A stretch of 46,007 bases of DNA from an uncultured Clostridium sp. (GTDB lineage Bacteria; Bacillota; Clostridia; Lachnospirales; Lachnospiraceae), in assembly GCA_947178475.1 (NCBI GenBank), contig CAMWYM010000012.1, forward strand, positions 1 through 46,007. The letters are read 5' to 3'. A program made the position numbers and the translations under genes. Each line of letters begins with the position of its first letter. The first letter of the stretch is position 1. The notes under the pieces are model-generated. The model searched no databases, was not told the origin of the DNA, and saw only the letters and a list, made by a program, of their open reading frames with translations. Shown piece by piece: positions 16,787-25,268 of this stretch.

Positions 16787-19066
16787 CTATCCTTTCCAGT
16801 ATAGTTCAATCACTGCTCCTTCATGGAGCGGACTGAAATGTTCTGCTGCCTGTCCGTCTATTTTCTGTACAAGAACTGACCCCTTAATCGTTTTTAGATC
16901 AAATTCATATTTGTCAAAGATATCCACAAACACATAGTTAGATTTACCTGTCAAGGTAATTGGGCTGTCATTTACCGTTACCTTCATGTCTACAGCCTTG
17001 GCATTTTTGCTTCTCTCTTCTATCCATTGATTAACCAAATCACTCTTTGCAGGTCCCTCAAACTCCTGTAGCCCTGCCTCCCCATTATCTGCCAAATCAA
17101 CATATTGCTCCACTGGGTCATCTCTCAACATTGACTTCTGAGTCATATTACCTGCCTGCGGACGATTTACGACAGCAGTTTCATCCTGCCCTAAATCATG
17201 CCCATTTTCTGTATCCTCTTGCCCTCTATCCGGCTCTTTAAGCTCTTCCTCCTGCTCCTTCGCTGTAACAACCGGCTCCTCGCTGACAAACCTCTCCGCT
17301 TTGTACACATCCTCCTTATCTATCCACGCAACATTAAAGTTCTCGTAGATTTTTGTATCCGCATTAGCTCGTGCACCGTTGACAAACACCTCGTGAGGCG
17401 TTTCAATATCCATAAACTGCATCAGCTGTGCCAACGTATAGTAATTGAGCATCTCCACGCTGTCACCTTCATTAATCCGGTAAAATTCCGACTCCAACCT
17501 GCCATTGACCGCCGCATACCTTGGACAAGCCACCATAACATCATTAACAATAATCGATATTGTAGAAGACAGATCTACCACCTCATTGAGAATAACCTTG
17601 GCATCCTCTCCTCTTGTTGATTCCTCAACCTGTATCTGGTCTCCGGCCTTTACCGGATGATTCATTCCTGTCTCTTTACCATTTAAGGTAATTGCCGCTG
17701 GTTCTCCGGCGCTTCCCCGCACAAACTTCTTCTTACCGTTTATCGTATAGTTAAGATCCTTTCCCCTCTTAGGAAAAATAGCATCATTGGTAAATCCATA
17801 AGACAACGCCGCGTCAAAAACCGTAAGCTTATCATTATCATACAGCTTCACCCGCTCTCCGTTAACTAGCAGATATACAAAACGATTTTTCTGGTCATAG
17901 AAATTCAAACAGATACCAATTGGAGTAACCAACAATGGATCCTTCTTAACCCCTTCAATCAGAATATTGACAAAACCCATAACCTCCTCACCACGAAGTG
18001 CCACCCGTTCCTCTGGCAACTTCAAATGATTGGCAAGTTTCTTCGTAAATCCTGGCAGCTTTCCGCCTCCGCCGACCACAAACACAGCCGATACCGGTTT
18101 ATCCCCATTCAGTTCAATCATCTTCCGGGCTATCTGTTCCGTGATTTCTTCTAACACAGGCTCTAATTTGTCATTAATTTCCTGAGAGGTAATATTGTGA
18201 CTGACACCGATAATATCCTTATAGGTGAAACTCTTCTTTTTGGAGCCTATGGTTTTTATCTTCTCTGCCGTATCAAAATCCACCAGATATTCCTTAATCA
18301 GGGTCTCCGTAAGCTCGTCACCGGCCTTAGGCAGCATACCATATCCAACTACACTTCCGTCCTTAGTAATACAGATATCCGAGGTGCCCGCACCGACATC
18401 TACCAGCGCAATATTTAATAGCCGATAGCTCTCCGGAATGGCAACCTGTATTGCCGCAATCGGCTCCAACGTCATATTCGCAATCTCTAAATCAGCAAGA
18501 GCAACCGCTGCATACAGACCATCCACCACCTCCTCAGGCAGAAATGTTGCCAGAACATCCGCAGCGATATTATGTGCCTTATGTCCATCAAGATTGCTAA
18601 TCTCATAATCATTTAGATAATATTTAATCACTGTGTATCCCACACAGAAAAGCTTGACATCCGTATCATTATCCTTGAGCATCTGCTCATGTGCTTTTTC
18701 TACTCCTATCATTTCCAGTGAGTGAATATATTCCTGATTAACAACCGTATTCTCCTGAAATTCGTAATTTCCTTTTCCTATATATGTACGCAGTACACGT
18801 CCGGCGGCAGCAACACACACTTCTTTGAGTTTTCTTCCAGACAATTGCTGTTCCAGCTGTTTCTTTACATAAGCAATTTCCTGTCCCACCTTGTTAATAT
18901 CATGAATCTGTCCGTCCAGCATCGCTCTGGTATCATGAAATTTCACACACTGTGCCACAATATTAAATTTGCTGCCCTCTCTATATCCTACCGTGCCAAC
19001 GATACTTCTGGTTCCGATATCAAGTCCAAACACCAGCGGCTCCGGATATTTTGTCATTGCTGCCAT
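16787..19066 (-). CDS. FtsA-like actin-fold ATPase with long C-terminal extension
   Basis: A 759-residue protein. The first 380 or so residues form an FtsA/PilM-type actin fold: phosphate-1 FGLDIGTRSIVG, phosphate-2 LVDVGAGTSDICI near residue 222, and adenosine motif VVGGGGKLPGF. Ordinary FtsA is about 400-420 residues and ends in an amphipathic helix; here the remaining half carries several short segments of beta-grasp appearance (VNGERVKLYDNDKLTVFDAA, VKAGDQIQVEE, INEGDSVEML) with an acidic linker before the last one. No FtsZ gene is nearby. The ATG at 19066 has GGAG six bases upstream. The upstream region holds repeat arrays. A division or polymer-scaffold role is inferred. Confidence 0.8.
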   Translation of the reverse strand: MAAMTKYPEPLVFGLDIGTRSIVGTVGYREGSKFNIVAQCVKFHDTRAMLDGQIHDINKVGQEIAYVKKQLEQQLSGRKLKEVCVAAAGRVLRTYIGKGNYEFQENTVVNQEYIHSLEMIGVEKAHEQMLKDNDTDVKLFCVGYTVIKYYLNDYEISNLDGHKAHNIAADVLATFLPEEVVDGLYAAVALADLEIANMTLEPIAAIQVAIPESYRLLNIALVDVGAGTSDICITKDGSVVGYGMLPKAGDELTETLIKEYLVDFDTAEKIKTIGSKKKSFTYKDIIGVSHNITSQEINDKLEPVLEEITEQIARKMIELNGDKPVSAVFVVGGGGKLPGFTKKLANHLKLPEERVALRGEEVMGFVNILIEGVKKDPLLVTPIGICLNFYDQKNRFVYLLVNGERVKLYDNDKLTVFDAALSYGFTNDAIFPKRGKDLNYTINGKKKFVRGSAGEPAAITLNGKETGMNHPVKAGDQIQVEESTRGEDAKVILNEVVDLSSTISIIVNDVMVACPRYAAVNGRLESEFYRINEGDSVEMLNYYTLAQLMQFMDIETPHEVFVNGARANADTKIYENFNVAWIDKEDVYKAERFVSEEPVVTAKEQEEELKEPDRGQEDTENGHDLGQDETAVVNRPQAGNMTQKSMLRDDPVEQYVDLADNGEAGLQEFEGPAKSDLVNQWIEERSKNAKAVDMKVTVNDSPITLTGKSNYVFVDIFDKYEFDLKTIKGSVLVQKIDGQAAEHFSPLHEGAVIELYWKG

Positions 19067-19101
19067 ACTATACTCCATAAAATAACATCATCATGCCTGC
19101 C

Positions 19102-19161
19102 AGGTCATCAACCTCGCTGATGCTCGCGTAGGTCATCAACCTCGCTTGGTGACATTATACC
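19102..19161 (+). repeat. Dispersed hairpin repeat, copy 2, with a duplicated segment
   Basis: AGGTCATCAACCTCGCT occurs twice exactly (19102-19118 and 19130-19146), 28 bases apart. The second copy runs into TTGGTGACATTATACC, completing the GTCATCAA/TTGGTGAC hairpin shared with the copies in yceD and upstream of cmk. It lies directly upstream of the ftsA-like gene. Confidence 0.65.
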
Positions 19162-19241
19162 ATGTCCACTAAGCTCGCAAATACCTCGCTAAGTGTCCAG
19201 GTATATATTCTCACTAAATTCGCCTTCAGCTCATTAAGTGT
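19160..19241 (+). repeat. Two tandem 45-bp degenerate repeats
   Basis: Two 37-base modules (19160-19196 and 19205-19241), offset by 45 bases, share the minus-strand layout ACACTTA-N5-N6-GCGA-N2-TTAGTG. GGTATAAT motifs flank the pair (near 19154-19161 and 19245-19255). They share AGCGAGGT and GCGAGC with the neighbouring hairpin repeat, so the families may be related. Confidence 0.55.
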
Positions 19242-19265
19242 TCATATTATACCACAACTTGTAGA

Positions 19266-19853
19266 TTAAGACAATAAATCTTTTACTACATTTATGGTAT
19301 CCTCTATGCTTTTCCCATTATCGATGACCACATCACAATTTGCAAAATAGAACCCATCGGCAGATTGATTTTTCATAATCTGCTCCCATTTCTCCCGATT
19401 TCCTCCCCTGCCGGAAATCAGACGACGGATTCGCTCCTCTCGCTCCGTATAAACATACCACAATTCATCGCAGACAGCCCTGTACCCGTCTTCAATCAAC
19501 AGTGCCGCTTCAACAACATAGAGAGGCGTGGTTTTTTCCTCCTCTTTTTTTCTAATATCCTGCAAAATGAACTCCTTTACAGCGGGATGAACAATTCGGT
19601 TTAAACGGTCAAGGGACTCTGGACTGCCAAACACAAGCCTTCCCAGTATAGTTCTGTCAATTTCGCCTTCTTCCGTCAGAATTTCCTCACCAAACACCCC
19701 CACGATTTCCCGATAAACCGAATATCCCGAAGACATCAGCTTATGCGCCAGCTTATCCGCCTCCACAATATAAGCTTCATGCTTTTCTCGGAGTATGTCG
19801 AGAACCGTACTTTTGCCAGTCCCAATCCCTCCTGTAATTCCAATAATCTTCAT
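19266..19853 (-). CDS. coaE: Dephospho-CoA kinase
   Basis: A 195-residue CoaE, which phosphorylates the ribose 3'-OH of dephospho-CoA, the last step of coenzyme A synthesis. It begins with the P-loop GITGGIGTGKST, then shows VEADKLAHKL, the RIVHPAVKEFI segment and the lid-like REERIRRLISGRGG region. Length is normal. The ATG lies two bases after the polA stop, so it is translationally coupled to polA, a common pairing in Clostridia. Confidence 0.96.
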   Translation of the reverse strand: MKIIGITGGIGTGKSTVLDILREKHEAYIVEADKLAHKLMSSGYSVYREIVGVFGEEILTEEGEIDRTILGRLVFGSPESLDRLNRIVHPAVKEFILQDIRKKEEEKTTPLYVVEAALLIEDGYRAVCDELWYVYTEREERIRRLISGRGGNREKWEQIMKNQSADGFYFANCDVVIDNGKSIEDTINVVKDLLS

Positions 19854-19855
19854 CT

Positions 19856-22492
19856 CTACTTAGCCTCATACCAGGTCGCACCTGCACTAACTCCTACACT
19901 TAAGGGAACCTCCAATTCGGCCGCTCCCATCATTTCCTCCACCAAAATCCGTTCAACCTGTTCTACCTCATCCTTATAGGTTTCAATCAACAGCTCGTCA
20001 TGAATCTGCAAAATCAATGTTGATTTCAGCCCTTCTCTTTTCAACCGCTGGTGTACACGAATCATGGCAATTTTAATAATATCTGCTGCTGTCCCCTGAA
20101 TCGGAGAATTCATAGCCACCCTCTCGCCAAAGCTTCTCTGCATAAAGTTAGATGACGAAAGCTCCGGTATTTGACGGATCCTCCCGAACATGGTCCTCGT
20201 CATTCCCGTTTCCTTCGCCTTTGCTACTGTGTTATCCAGAAAATGTTTCACCCCAGGATAAGTAGCAAAATAACTCTCGATATATTCGGCAGCCTGTTTT
20301 TGAGGAATATTCAGATCCTCTGAAAGTCCAAAGGCACTGATACCATAGACAATGCCAAAATTCACAGCCTTGGCATTCCGCCGCATCAAATCATCCACTT
20401 CCTCAATGGGTACTCCAAACACCTGTGATGCAGTAAGAGCATGAATATCCTGCTCCTCATGATAGGCCGCTATCAGCTTTTCATCCCCCGAAAAATGCGC
20501 CAGCACCCGCAGTTCAATCTGGGAGTAATCAGCATCCACAAAAACATAATCCTCTTTCGGAATAAATACCTTTCGGATATTGCGCCCCAACTCCGTCCTC
20601 ATCGGAATATTCTGCAGATTAGGCTCCGTAGAGCTAATCCGTCCCGTTGCAGTGATTGTCTGATTAAAAGTTCCATGAATTCTTCCGTCCTCTTTAATGA
20701 ATACGGACAATCCGTCTGCATAGGTAGATTTCAGTTTTGCCACCTGTCTGTATTCCAGCACATCCGCCACTATCTGATAGTCATTCTTTAACTTGTTTAA
20801 TACGTCTGCACTGGTAGAATATCCAGTCTTCGTCTTCTTTGCTCCCGGAAGCTTCATCTGATCAAACAGCACTTCTCCAAGCTGTTTAGGCGAATTGATA
20901 TTAAATTTTGTTCCTGCAGCCTCATATATCTGCTGTTCAAGCTGTACAACCTGAGCTCCCAGCATTTCGCCATACTCCTTAAGTGCACTTCCATCCACTC
21001 GTATTCCCTCCCGCTCCATATGTTCCAATACATATACGGTAGGAAGCTCAATCTCATCATAAAGCTTGTTCAATTCCATCTCTTCCAGCTTTTCCTTCAA
21101 TCCCTCCCATGCCAGATAAGGAATACAGGTTTCATATGCCAGATAACGGCAAACGTTCTCCTGCTGAAGCACAAAAGCATTTAATTCCATTTTATTTAAC
21201 AATTCTTTTCTGTTTGGTACCGTCAACATAAGGTAATCCCTTGCAATATCATCATAACCATAGGAATCCTTAATGGGGTTTAACAGATATGCCGCCACCG
21301 AGGTGTCCTCAATCCGTCCATCATCCTCCAGCGGCATTATATCCAACAGCGATTTCAGGTCATTGGTAATCACCAAAAGTTCTTCATGACTTCGGTAGCA
21401 CTCCATAAAGCGGGCTGCGATCAGCTCCGCAGTGATAAACATAGAACAGACAATAAAATCTACATGCTTACCGTTTTTGGTGATTCCAAGCCCTATAAAC
21501 TCCTTCTTCTCAAAAAGGCCAAAAACACCGATGCATTTCTCTTTACATAGCTTTACAAAATAATCCTCCATTTCCGCCAAATCCGTAATCAGCTCAATGG
21601 TAAAATTCACATCGGCAGCATTTGTAGACGTATCAAAATACTTTAACAGACTCTTTAATTCCAGATTCTTAATATAATCATAGGCCTCCTCTGTAAACAG
21701 ACTGCCCATCGTCATTTTATCAAATGTATTATCCACCGGTACATCCAGCCTGATCGTTGCCAGCTCCTTACTTAACACTGCCTGGTCATAGAATGCCCCA
21801 AAGTTCTCCATAGCTTTCTTCGGCTTGATATCCTCCAAATGGGCATATGCCTCCTCAATACTATGATATTCTGCTATAATTTTTGCAGCCGTCTTCTCTC
21901 CAATTCCCGGAACACCCGGAATATTATCGGAAGCATCTCCCATCAATCCCTTCATATCAATGAACTCTTTCGGGGTCACTCCGTATTTTTCCATCACATT
22001 TCCAGCATAGTAATTTTCCACCACCGTCTGACCGCCCTTCGTCTTCGGAAGCTTAATCATTACCCTGTCGGTAGCAAGCTGCAGCAAATCCCTGTCGCCA
22101 GAGAGCACTGCCACCTCCATACCGGCCTCTTCTCCCATATGCGAAAGCGTTCCTATAATATCATCCGCCTCAAATCCGGGGCATTCTACCACCGTTATCC
22201 CCATTGCCTTTAGCAGCTCTTTCATCAAAGGAACCTGACTTCTTAATTCCTCCGGCATGCCCTTACGGGTTCCCTTATACTGTTCATACATCTGATGTCG
22301 AAAGGTTGGCTGATGCACATCAAATGCCACTGCCAAATGGGATGGCTTTTCCTCATCAATCACCTTCAAAATCATATTAACGAATCCCAGTACGGCATTG
22401 GTATGCTGTCCCTTGGAATTTGTCAAATCAGGCAGCCCATAAAACGCCCGGTTCAGTATGCTATGCCCGTCTACTAATAAAATTCTATCCAT
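19856..22492 (-). CDS. polA: DNA polymerase I
   Basis: An 878-residue family A polymerase for Okazaki-fragment processing and repair. The 5' nuclease covers residues 1 to about 290 (LLVDGHSILNRAFYGL, GFEADDIIGTL, GDRDLLQL, DNIPGVPGIGEKTA). Polymerase motifs are A, DADYSQIELRVLAHFSGD near 650; B, RRNAKAVNFGIVYG near 705; and C, QIHDELLIE near 828. In the middle 3'-5' exonuclease-like domain the catalytic acidic pair is not visible (IGVFGLFEK where an FDxE-type motif is expected), so proofreading is probably absent, as in many Gram-positive PolA proteins. AAAGGA precedes the ATG by seven bases. Confidence 0.97.
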   Translation of the reverse strand: MDRILLVDGHSILNRAFYGLPDLTNSKGQHTNAVLGFVNMILKVIDEEKPSHLAVAFDVHQPTFRHQMYEQYKGTRKGMPEELRSQVPLMKELLKAMGITVVECPGFEADDIIGTLSHMGEEAGMEVAVLSGDRDLLQLATDRVMIKLPKTKGGQTVVENYYAGNVMEKYGVTPKEFIDMKGLMGDASDNIPGVPGIGEKTAAKIIAEYHSIEEAYAHLEDIKPKKAMENFGAFYDQAVLSKELATIRLDVPVDNTFDKMTMGSLFTEEAYDYIKNLELKSLLKYFDTSTNAADVNFTIELITDLAEMEDYFVKLCKEKCIGVFGLFEKKEFIGLGITKNGKHVDFIVCSMFITAELIAARFMECYRSHEELLVITNDLKSLLDIMPLEDDGRIEDTSVAAYLLNPIKDSYGYDDIARDYLMLTVPNRKELLNKMELNAFVLQQENVCRYLAYETCIPYLAWEGLKEKLEEMELNKLYDEIELPTVYVLEHMEREGIRVDGSALKEYGEMLGAQVVQLEQQIYEAAGTKFNINSPKQLGEVLFDQMKLPGAKKTKTGYSTSADVLNKLKNDYQIVADVLEYRQVAKLKSTYADGLSVFIKEDGRIHGTFNQTITATGRISSTEPNLQNIPMRTELGRNIRKVFIPKEDYVFVDADYSQIELRVLAHFSGDEKLIAAYHEEQDIHALTASQVFGVPIEEVDDLMRRNAKAVNFGIVYGISAFGLSEDLNIPQKQAAEYIESYFATYPGVKHFLDNTVAKAKETGMTRTMFGRIRQIPELSSSNFMQRSFGERVAMNSPIQGTAADIIKIAMIRVHQRLKREGLKSTLILQIHDELLIETYKDEVEQVERILVEEMMGAAELEVPLSVGVSAGATWYEAK

Positions 22493-22508
22493 TGTTCTGT
22501 CCTTTCTG

Positions 22509-23027
22509 TCAATTATTGTTTATTACATTATACTGGCGGATTTTCCGGTAAAAGCTAGTCTCTTTCTCCGGTGCAGACACATTAATACTGCGCACCAGCT
22601 CCTCCTCCTCAGGTAAAAAAAGAATCTCGTCAAAACTCTGACTATAATAATATTCTCCCTGCCTGTCCTTTATCGCATTCTGCTCCTGCTCATGCAGTAA
22701 ATTCAAAAAATTCACATAACCAAAAATCAGGAATCCCATGATGCCCACAATAATAATTCCCACAGAGGACCGTAAGAATCCCCGTTTTCTTCTGCTCGTT
22801 TCCAGCTCCCATTCTATTCGCTCCTCAAGCTCAGCCGTAAAATCAGTGGTCAGAGGCATATTATCGTCCAACTGTCTCATCCCCTCAATCATGGTATAAT
22901 AAATATTCAGTTCCTCCTTACAATTATCACAGCTTTGAATGTGTCTGAGAAAATCCTGTTTCTCCTCACGCTCCAGATGATAATCGATATATGCAATAAT
23001 CTTTGATTGTGCATCTAAACAGGTCAT
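22509..23027 (-). CDS. Zinc-finger (anti-sigma-like) single-pass membrane protein
   Basis: A 172-residue protein. An N-terminal zf-HC2-like domain has residues TCLDAQSKIIAYID then a HIQSCDNC motif (H-x3-C-x2-C), typical of zinc-binding anti-sigma factors. One membrane helix follows at about 87-110 (SSVGIIIVGIMGFLIFGYV), then an extracytoplasmic tail of about 60 residues. No ECF sigma-factor gene is adjacent, which is unusual for this class. It lies between mutY (two bases before its start) and polA (16 bases after its stop). The ATG at 23027 has AAGGAG eight bases upstream. The function is unproved. Confidence 0.75.
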   Translation of the reverse strand: MTCLDAQSKIIAYIDYHLEREEKQDFLRHIQSCDNCKEELNIYYTMIEGMRQLDDNMPLTTDFTAELEERIEWELETSRRKRGFLRSSVGIIIVGIMGFLIFGYVNFLNLLHEQEQNAIKDRQGEYYYSQSFDEILFLPEEEELVRSINVSAPEKETSFYRKIRQYNVINNN

Positions 23028-23029
23028 GG

Positions 23030-24070
23030 TCAAAACTCCTTTTCAAAAAATACCTTAAATGCCGTGGGCAGCGCATATTCCCTGTCCAGTTCACGGCGTT
23101 CTACCCATTTAAGCTCCTCTTTCTTCCTGCGGCAGGAAATATAGTACGCTGTCATCCGCCACTCTACATGACTGAATACATGGGTATACGGAATTTCCTT
23201 TTCCAGCAGAACCGGCTCAAAGCCCTGACGGCTGATAAACTGCACTGCCTCCTCTTCCCCCATCTGTCTGTCTACATGATATAACTCCCACAACCCCGCC
23301 AGCAGACCCTTGTCCTTCCGCTTTCTGATTCCATATTGCTCTCCGTCATGGAGAATAAATACGGTCATTTTCTCTATTCTCCGTTTTTTCTTTTCCTTTC
23401 GCACTGGCAGACAGTCATAGGTTTTCCGTGCAAAGGCAAGGCAATGACACCTAAGCGGGCATTCGTCACATTTCGGCATTCCCTTGGGAACACACACCAT
23501 TGCTCCAAGTTCCATCAGTGCCTGTGTCAAAATTCCACAATTTCCACGTTCATACAGAGGCACCAAGTCCTCCCTCACCCTGCGCCGTGTCTTTAAGTCG
23601 TCAATGCTGTCATGACAGTCTGCAAGCCGCATCATCACTCGCAAAACATTGCCGTCCACAGCCGGTGTAGGCTGGTCATAACAAATGGAACAAATTGCAC
23701 CTGCCGTATATTCTCCAATCCCCGGAAGCCTTATCATTTTTTCATAGGAAGCCGGAAAGTCACCCTGATATTCATCCATAATTATTTCTGCCGCCCTTTT
23801 GAGATTGCGGGCACGGTTATAATAGCCCAGCCCCTCCCAAAGCTTCAACAGCTTCTCCTCCGGTACCTGTGCAAGCGCTTCTACATCCGGTATTTCCTGC
23901 AAAAAACGATTGTAATAGTCTTTTACCGCCTCCACACGGGTTTGCTGAAGCATAATCTCAGAAATCCAAATGCAATATGGCATCCTTGTATTTCGCCATT
24001 TCAAATCCCTGTGATGAAGCCGATACCATTCAAGCAGAGGCTCTCTGATTTTAATCCAGTTATATTCCAT
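23030..24070 (-). CDS. mutY: A/G-specific adenine glycosylase MutY
   Basis: A 346-residue MutY, which removes adenine mispaired with 8-oxoguanine. The HhH-GPD domain shows MLQQTRVEAV, the hairpin LPGIGEYTAGAI and the catalytic Asp in PAVDGNVLR. The iron-sulfur loop has four Cys, spaced C-x7-C-x2-C-x5-C, one residue longer in the first gap than the textbook motif. A C-terminal Nudix-like 8-oxoG recognition domain follows (YGIRKRKDKGLLAGLWELY). The gene is first in a run with the zinc-finger protein, polA and coaE. The start has only a weak GGGTAG-like site. Confidence 0.95.
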   Translation of the reverse strand: MEYNWIKIREPLLEWYRLHHRDLKWRNTRMPYCIWISEIMLQQTRVEAVKDYYNRFLQEIPDVEALAQVPEEKLLKLWEGLGYYNRARNLKRAAEIIMDEYQGDFPASYEKMIRLPGIGEYTAGAICSICYDQPTPAVDGNVLRVMMRLADCHDSIDDLKTRRRVREDLVPLYERGNCGILTQALMELGAMVCVPKGMPKCDECPLRCHCLAFARKTYDCLPVRKEKKKRRIEKMTVFILHDGEQYGIRKRKDKGLLAGLWELYHVDRQMGEEEAVQFISRQGFEPVLLEKEIPYTHVFSHVEWRMTAYYISCRRKKEELKWVERRELDREYALPTAFKVFFEKEF

Positions 24071-24151
24071 AATACTACCCGTCCTATGTCCTTCTTTACT
24101 ATACCATTTTTTTCTTTCAACTACAAATATAACCCGTTCACATTAAGCGGT

Positions 24152-24179
24152 TTACAAATTACAAAAATCATATTACAAT
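24152..24179 (+). promoter_or_regulatory. Promoter candidate for the XRE regulator
   Basis: TTACAA (24152-24157) and TACAAT (24174-24179) with a 16-base spacer, about 40 bases before the ATG at 24219. It lies in the divergent region with mutY. The region also has an AACC-CG...CGGTT imperfect inverted repeat. Confidence 0.45.
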
Positions 24180-24218
24180 ATTAAAATATACCGAATTTCT
24201 GTAAAAAAAGGCAAACAA

Positions 24219-24947
24219 ATGAATTTACGCAGTCTACGAGACAATCTAAAAATAAAATTAAAGGAGTCTGATCTAACACTGAACGAATTTTCACTGCATG
24301 CAGACCTATCGGAAGACACTCTCCGCTCCCTCATTTACGGTGATGCAAAGGACATAAAGCTATCCACACTCATTAAAATAGCAGATGCATTTCACTGCTC
24401 CATAGACACAATACTCAGCCGTTCTGTATATTCCCGCCAAGAAGATGAATTAATCCAAAGACTGCAAAAGCTTTCCGAACGCTCTATACATACAGTACAG
24501 ACACTAATTCAGTTGGAGGAGATAAGCCATCTGACCGTTTCAAACACTGGTCGAGACACGATTCAGATTTTTCTGCCCACCGGAAATATGAAGGATGGAT
24601 ACTTTTATGACAATACGCTTTTCGAGGCACTGGATATTACAGAATATCCCTATAGCTTAAAGAATGCTGTCGATTTCGGTATCAAAATACTATCCACCTG
24701 TTATGAACCCTATTACTGTCTAAACGACATACTGCTCTTTTCCCAAAAACACCCTCCACAATATAATGATATTGTACTGTACACTGACAGTGAGGGACAC
24801 ATATATATCCGCAAATACACTGCTGCAGGACTTATGCCGGTAAACAATTTCGGAACGTCCATTTCCTTAAATGAGATGCATAACTACACTGCCGTCGGTG
24901 TTGCACTAAAAGTGCTAAAGGAATTTAATATTGAACAATTCCGGTAA
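24219..24947 (+). CDS. XRE-family regulator with degenerate S24/LexA-like C-terminus
   Basis: A 242-residue plus-strand protein. Residues 1-70 form an XRE helix-turn-helix (LNEFSLHADLSEDTLRSLIY then LSTLIKIADAF). The C-terminal half has the outline of an S24 peptidase-like fold (NDILLFSQKHPPQYNDIVLY, then HIYIRKY) but lacks a recognisable GDSM-type Ser nucleophile and the catalytic Lys, where Arg stands. It may be a ligand- or protein-sensing domain without self-cleavage. Only a partial AAAGG precedes the ATG. It diverges from mutY; no phage genes are nearby, so a cellular regulator is favoured over a prophage remnant. Confidence 0.75.
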   Translation: MNLRSLRDNLKIKLKESDLTLNEFSLHADLSEDTLRSLIYGDAKDIKLSTLIKIADAFHCSIDTILSRSVYSRQEDELIQRLQKLSERSIHTVQTLIQLEEISHLTVSNTGRDTIQIFLPTGNMKDGYFYDNTLFEALDITEYPYSLKNAVDFGIKILSTCYEPYYCLNDILLFSQKHPPQYNDIVLYTDSEGHIYIRKYTAAGLMPVNNFGTSISLNEMHNYTAVGVALKVLKEFNIEQFR

Positions 24948-24954
24948 ACAAATA

Positions 24955-24975
24955 AAACCCCCATACAGGGAGTTT
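24955..24975. terminator. Bidirectional terminator between the XRE gene and tRNA-Leu
   Basis: AAACCCCC and GGGAGTTT pair around a 5-base loop with one mismatch on the plus strand. On the minus strand, AAACTCCC...GGGGGTTT pairs completely with one G-U and is followed by TTATTTG, so it mainly suits the tRNA transcript. Confidence 0.65.
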
Positions 24976-25019
24976 CATTTGAAATGTTCAACTAATCGAA
25001 TAGTAAAGCTATGATAAAA

Positions 25020-25103
25020 TGCCGGTGATGGGACTTGAACCCATACGATGTTGCCATCAACAGATTTTGAGTCTGCCTCGTCTGCCAATTCCGACACACC
25101 GGC
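25020..25103 (-). tRNA. tRNA-Leu (anticodon CAA)
   Basis: An 84-base class II tRNA. The acceptor stem GCCGGTG pairs fully with CACCGGC, followed by discriminator A. The anticodon loop reads CTCAAAA, giving CAA for UUG codons, within an AGA/TCT stem. The long variable arm GATG-GCAA-CATC is typical of tRNA-Leu, and the T arm reads GGGTTCAAGTCCC. The CCA end is not encoded, so it must be added after transcription. It has its own consensus promoter. Confidence 0.96.
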
Positions 25104-25126
25104 GTACAAAAAAACTAACGAAACTG

Positions 25127-25155
25127 ATTATATAATGTGAATACCATTTTGTCAA
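25127..25155 (-). promoter_or_regulatory. Consensus promoter of tRNA-Leu
   Basis: On the minus strand TTGACA (25150-25155) and TATAAT (25127-25132) match the sigma-A consensus exactly with a 17-base spacer, ending about 23 bases before the mature tRNA 5' end. Confidence 0.88.
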
Positions 25156-25237
25156 GATTTTTTTAACATCTCGTTAAGTCCGCTTTGGGGTGGTACTTAT
25201 CTCTTCTAAACCAGCCTCATTTTACCCGTCCACGAAA

Positions 25238-25261
25238 GAAAGCCGGAATCTCTTCCGACCT
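25238..25261 (-). terminator. Terminator of the Nudix gene
   Basis: On the minus strand a 10-bp stem (two G-U pairs) closes a GAGA tetraloop and is followed by CTTTCG. It begins eight bases past the Nudix stop and lies upstream of the tRNA promoter, isolating the two units. Confidence 0.55.
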
Positions 25262-25268
25262 TCCTTTG

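Noticed and set aside
19092..19258. Repeat array resembling CRISPR
   Set aside because: Units are degenerate and of mixed type, with no regular spacers and no cas genes.
24948..25268. Possible attachment or integration site at tRNA-Leu
   Set aside because: The tRNA is intact, and no integrase or duplicated 3' tRNA end is visible nearby.
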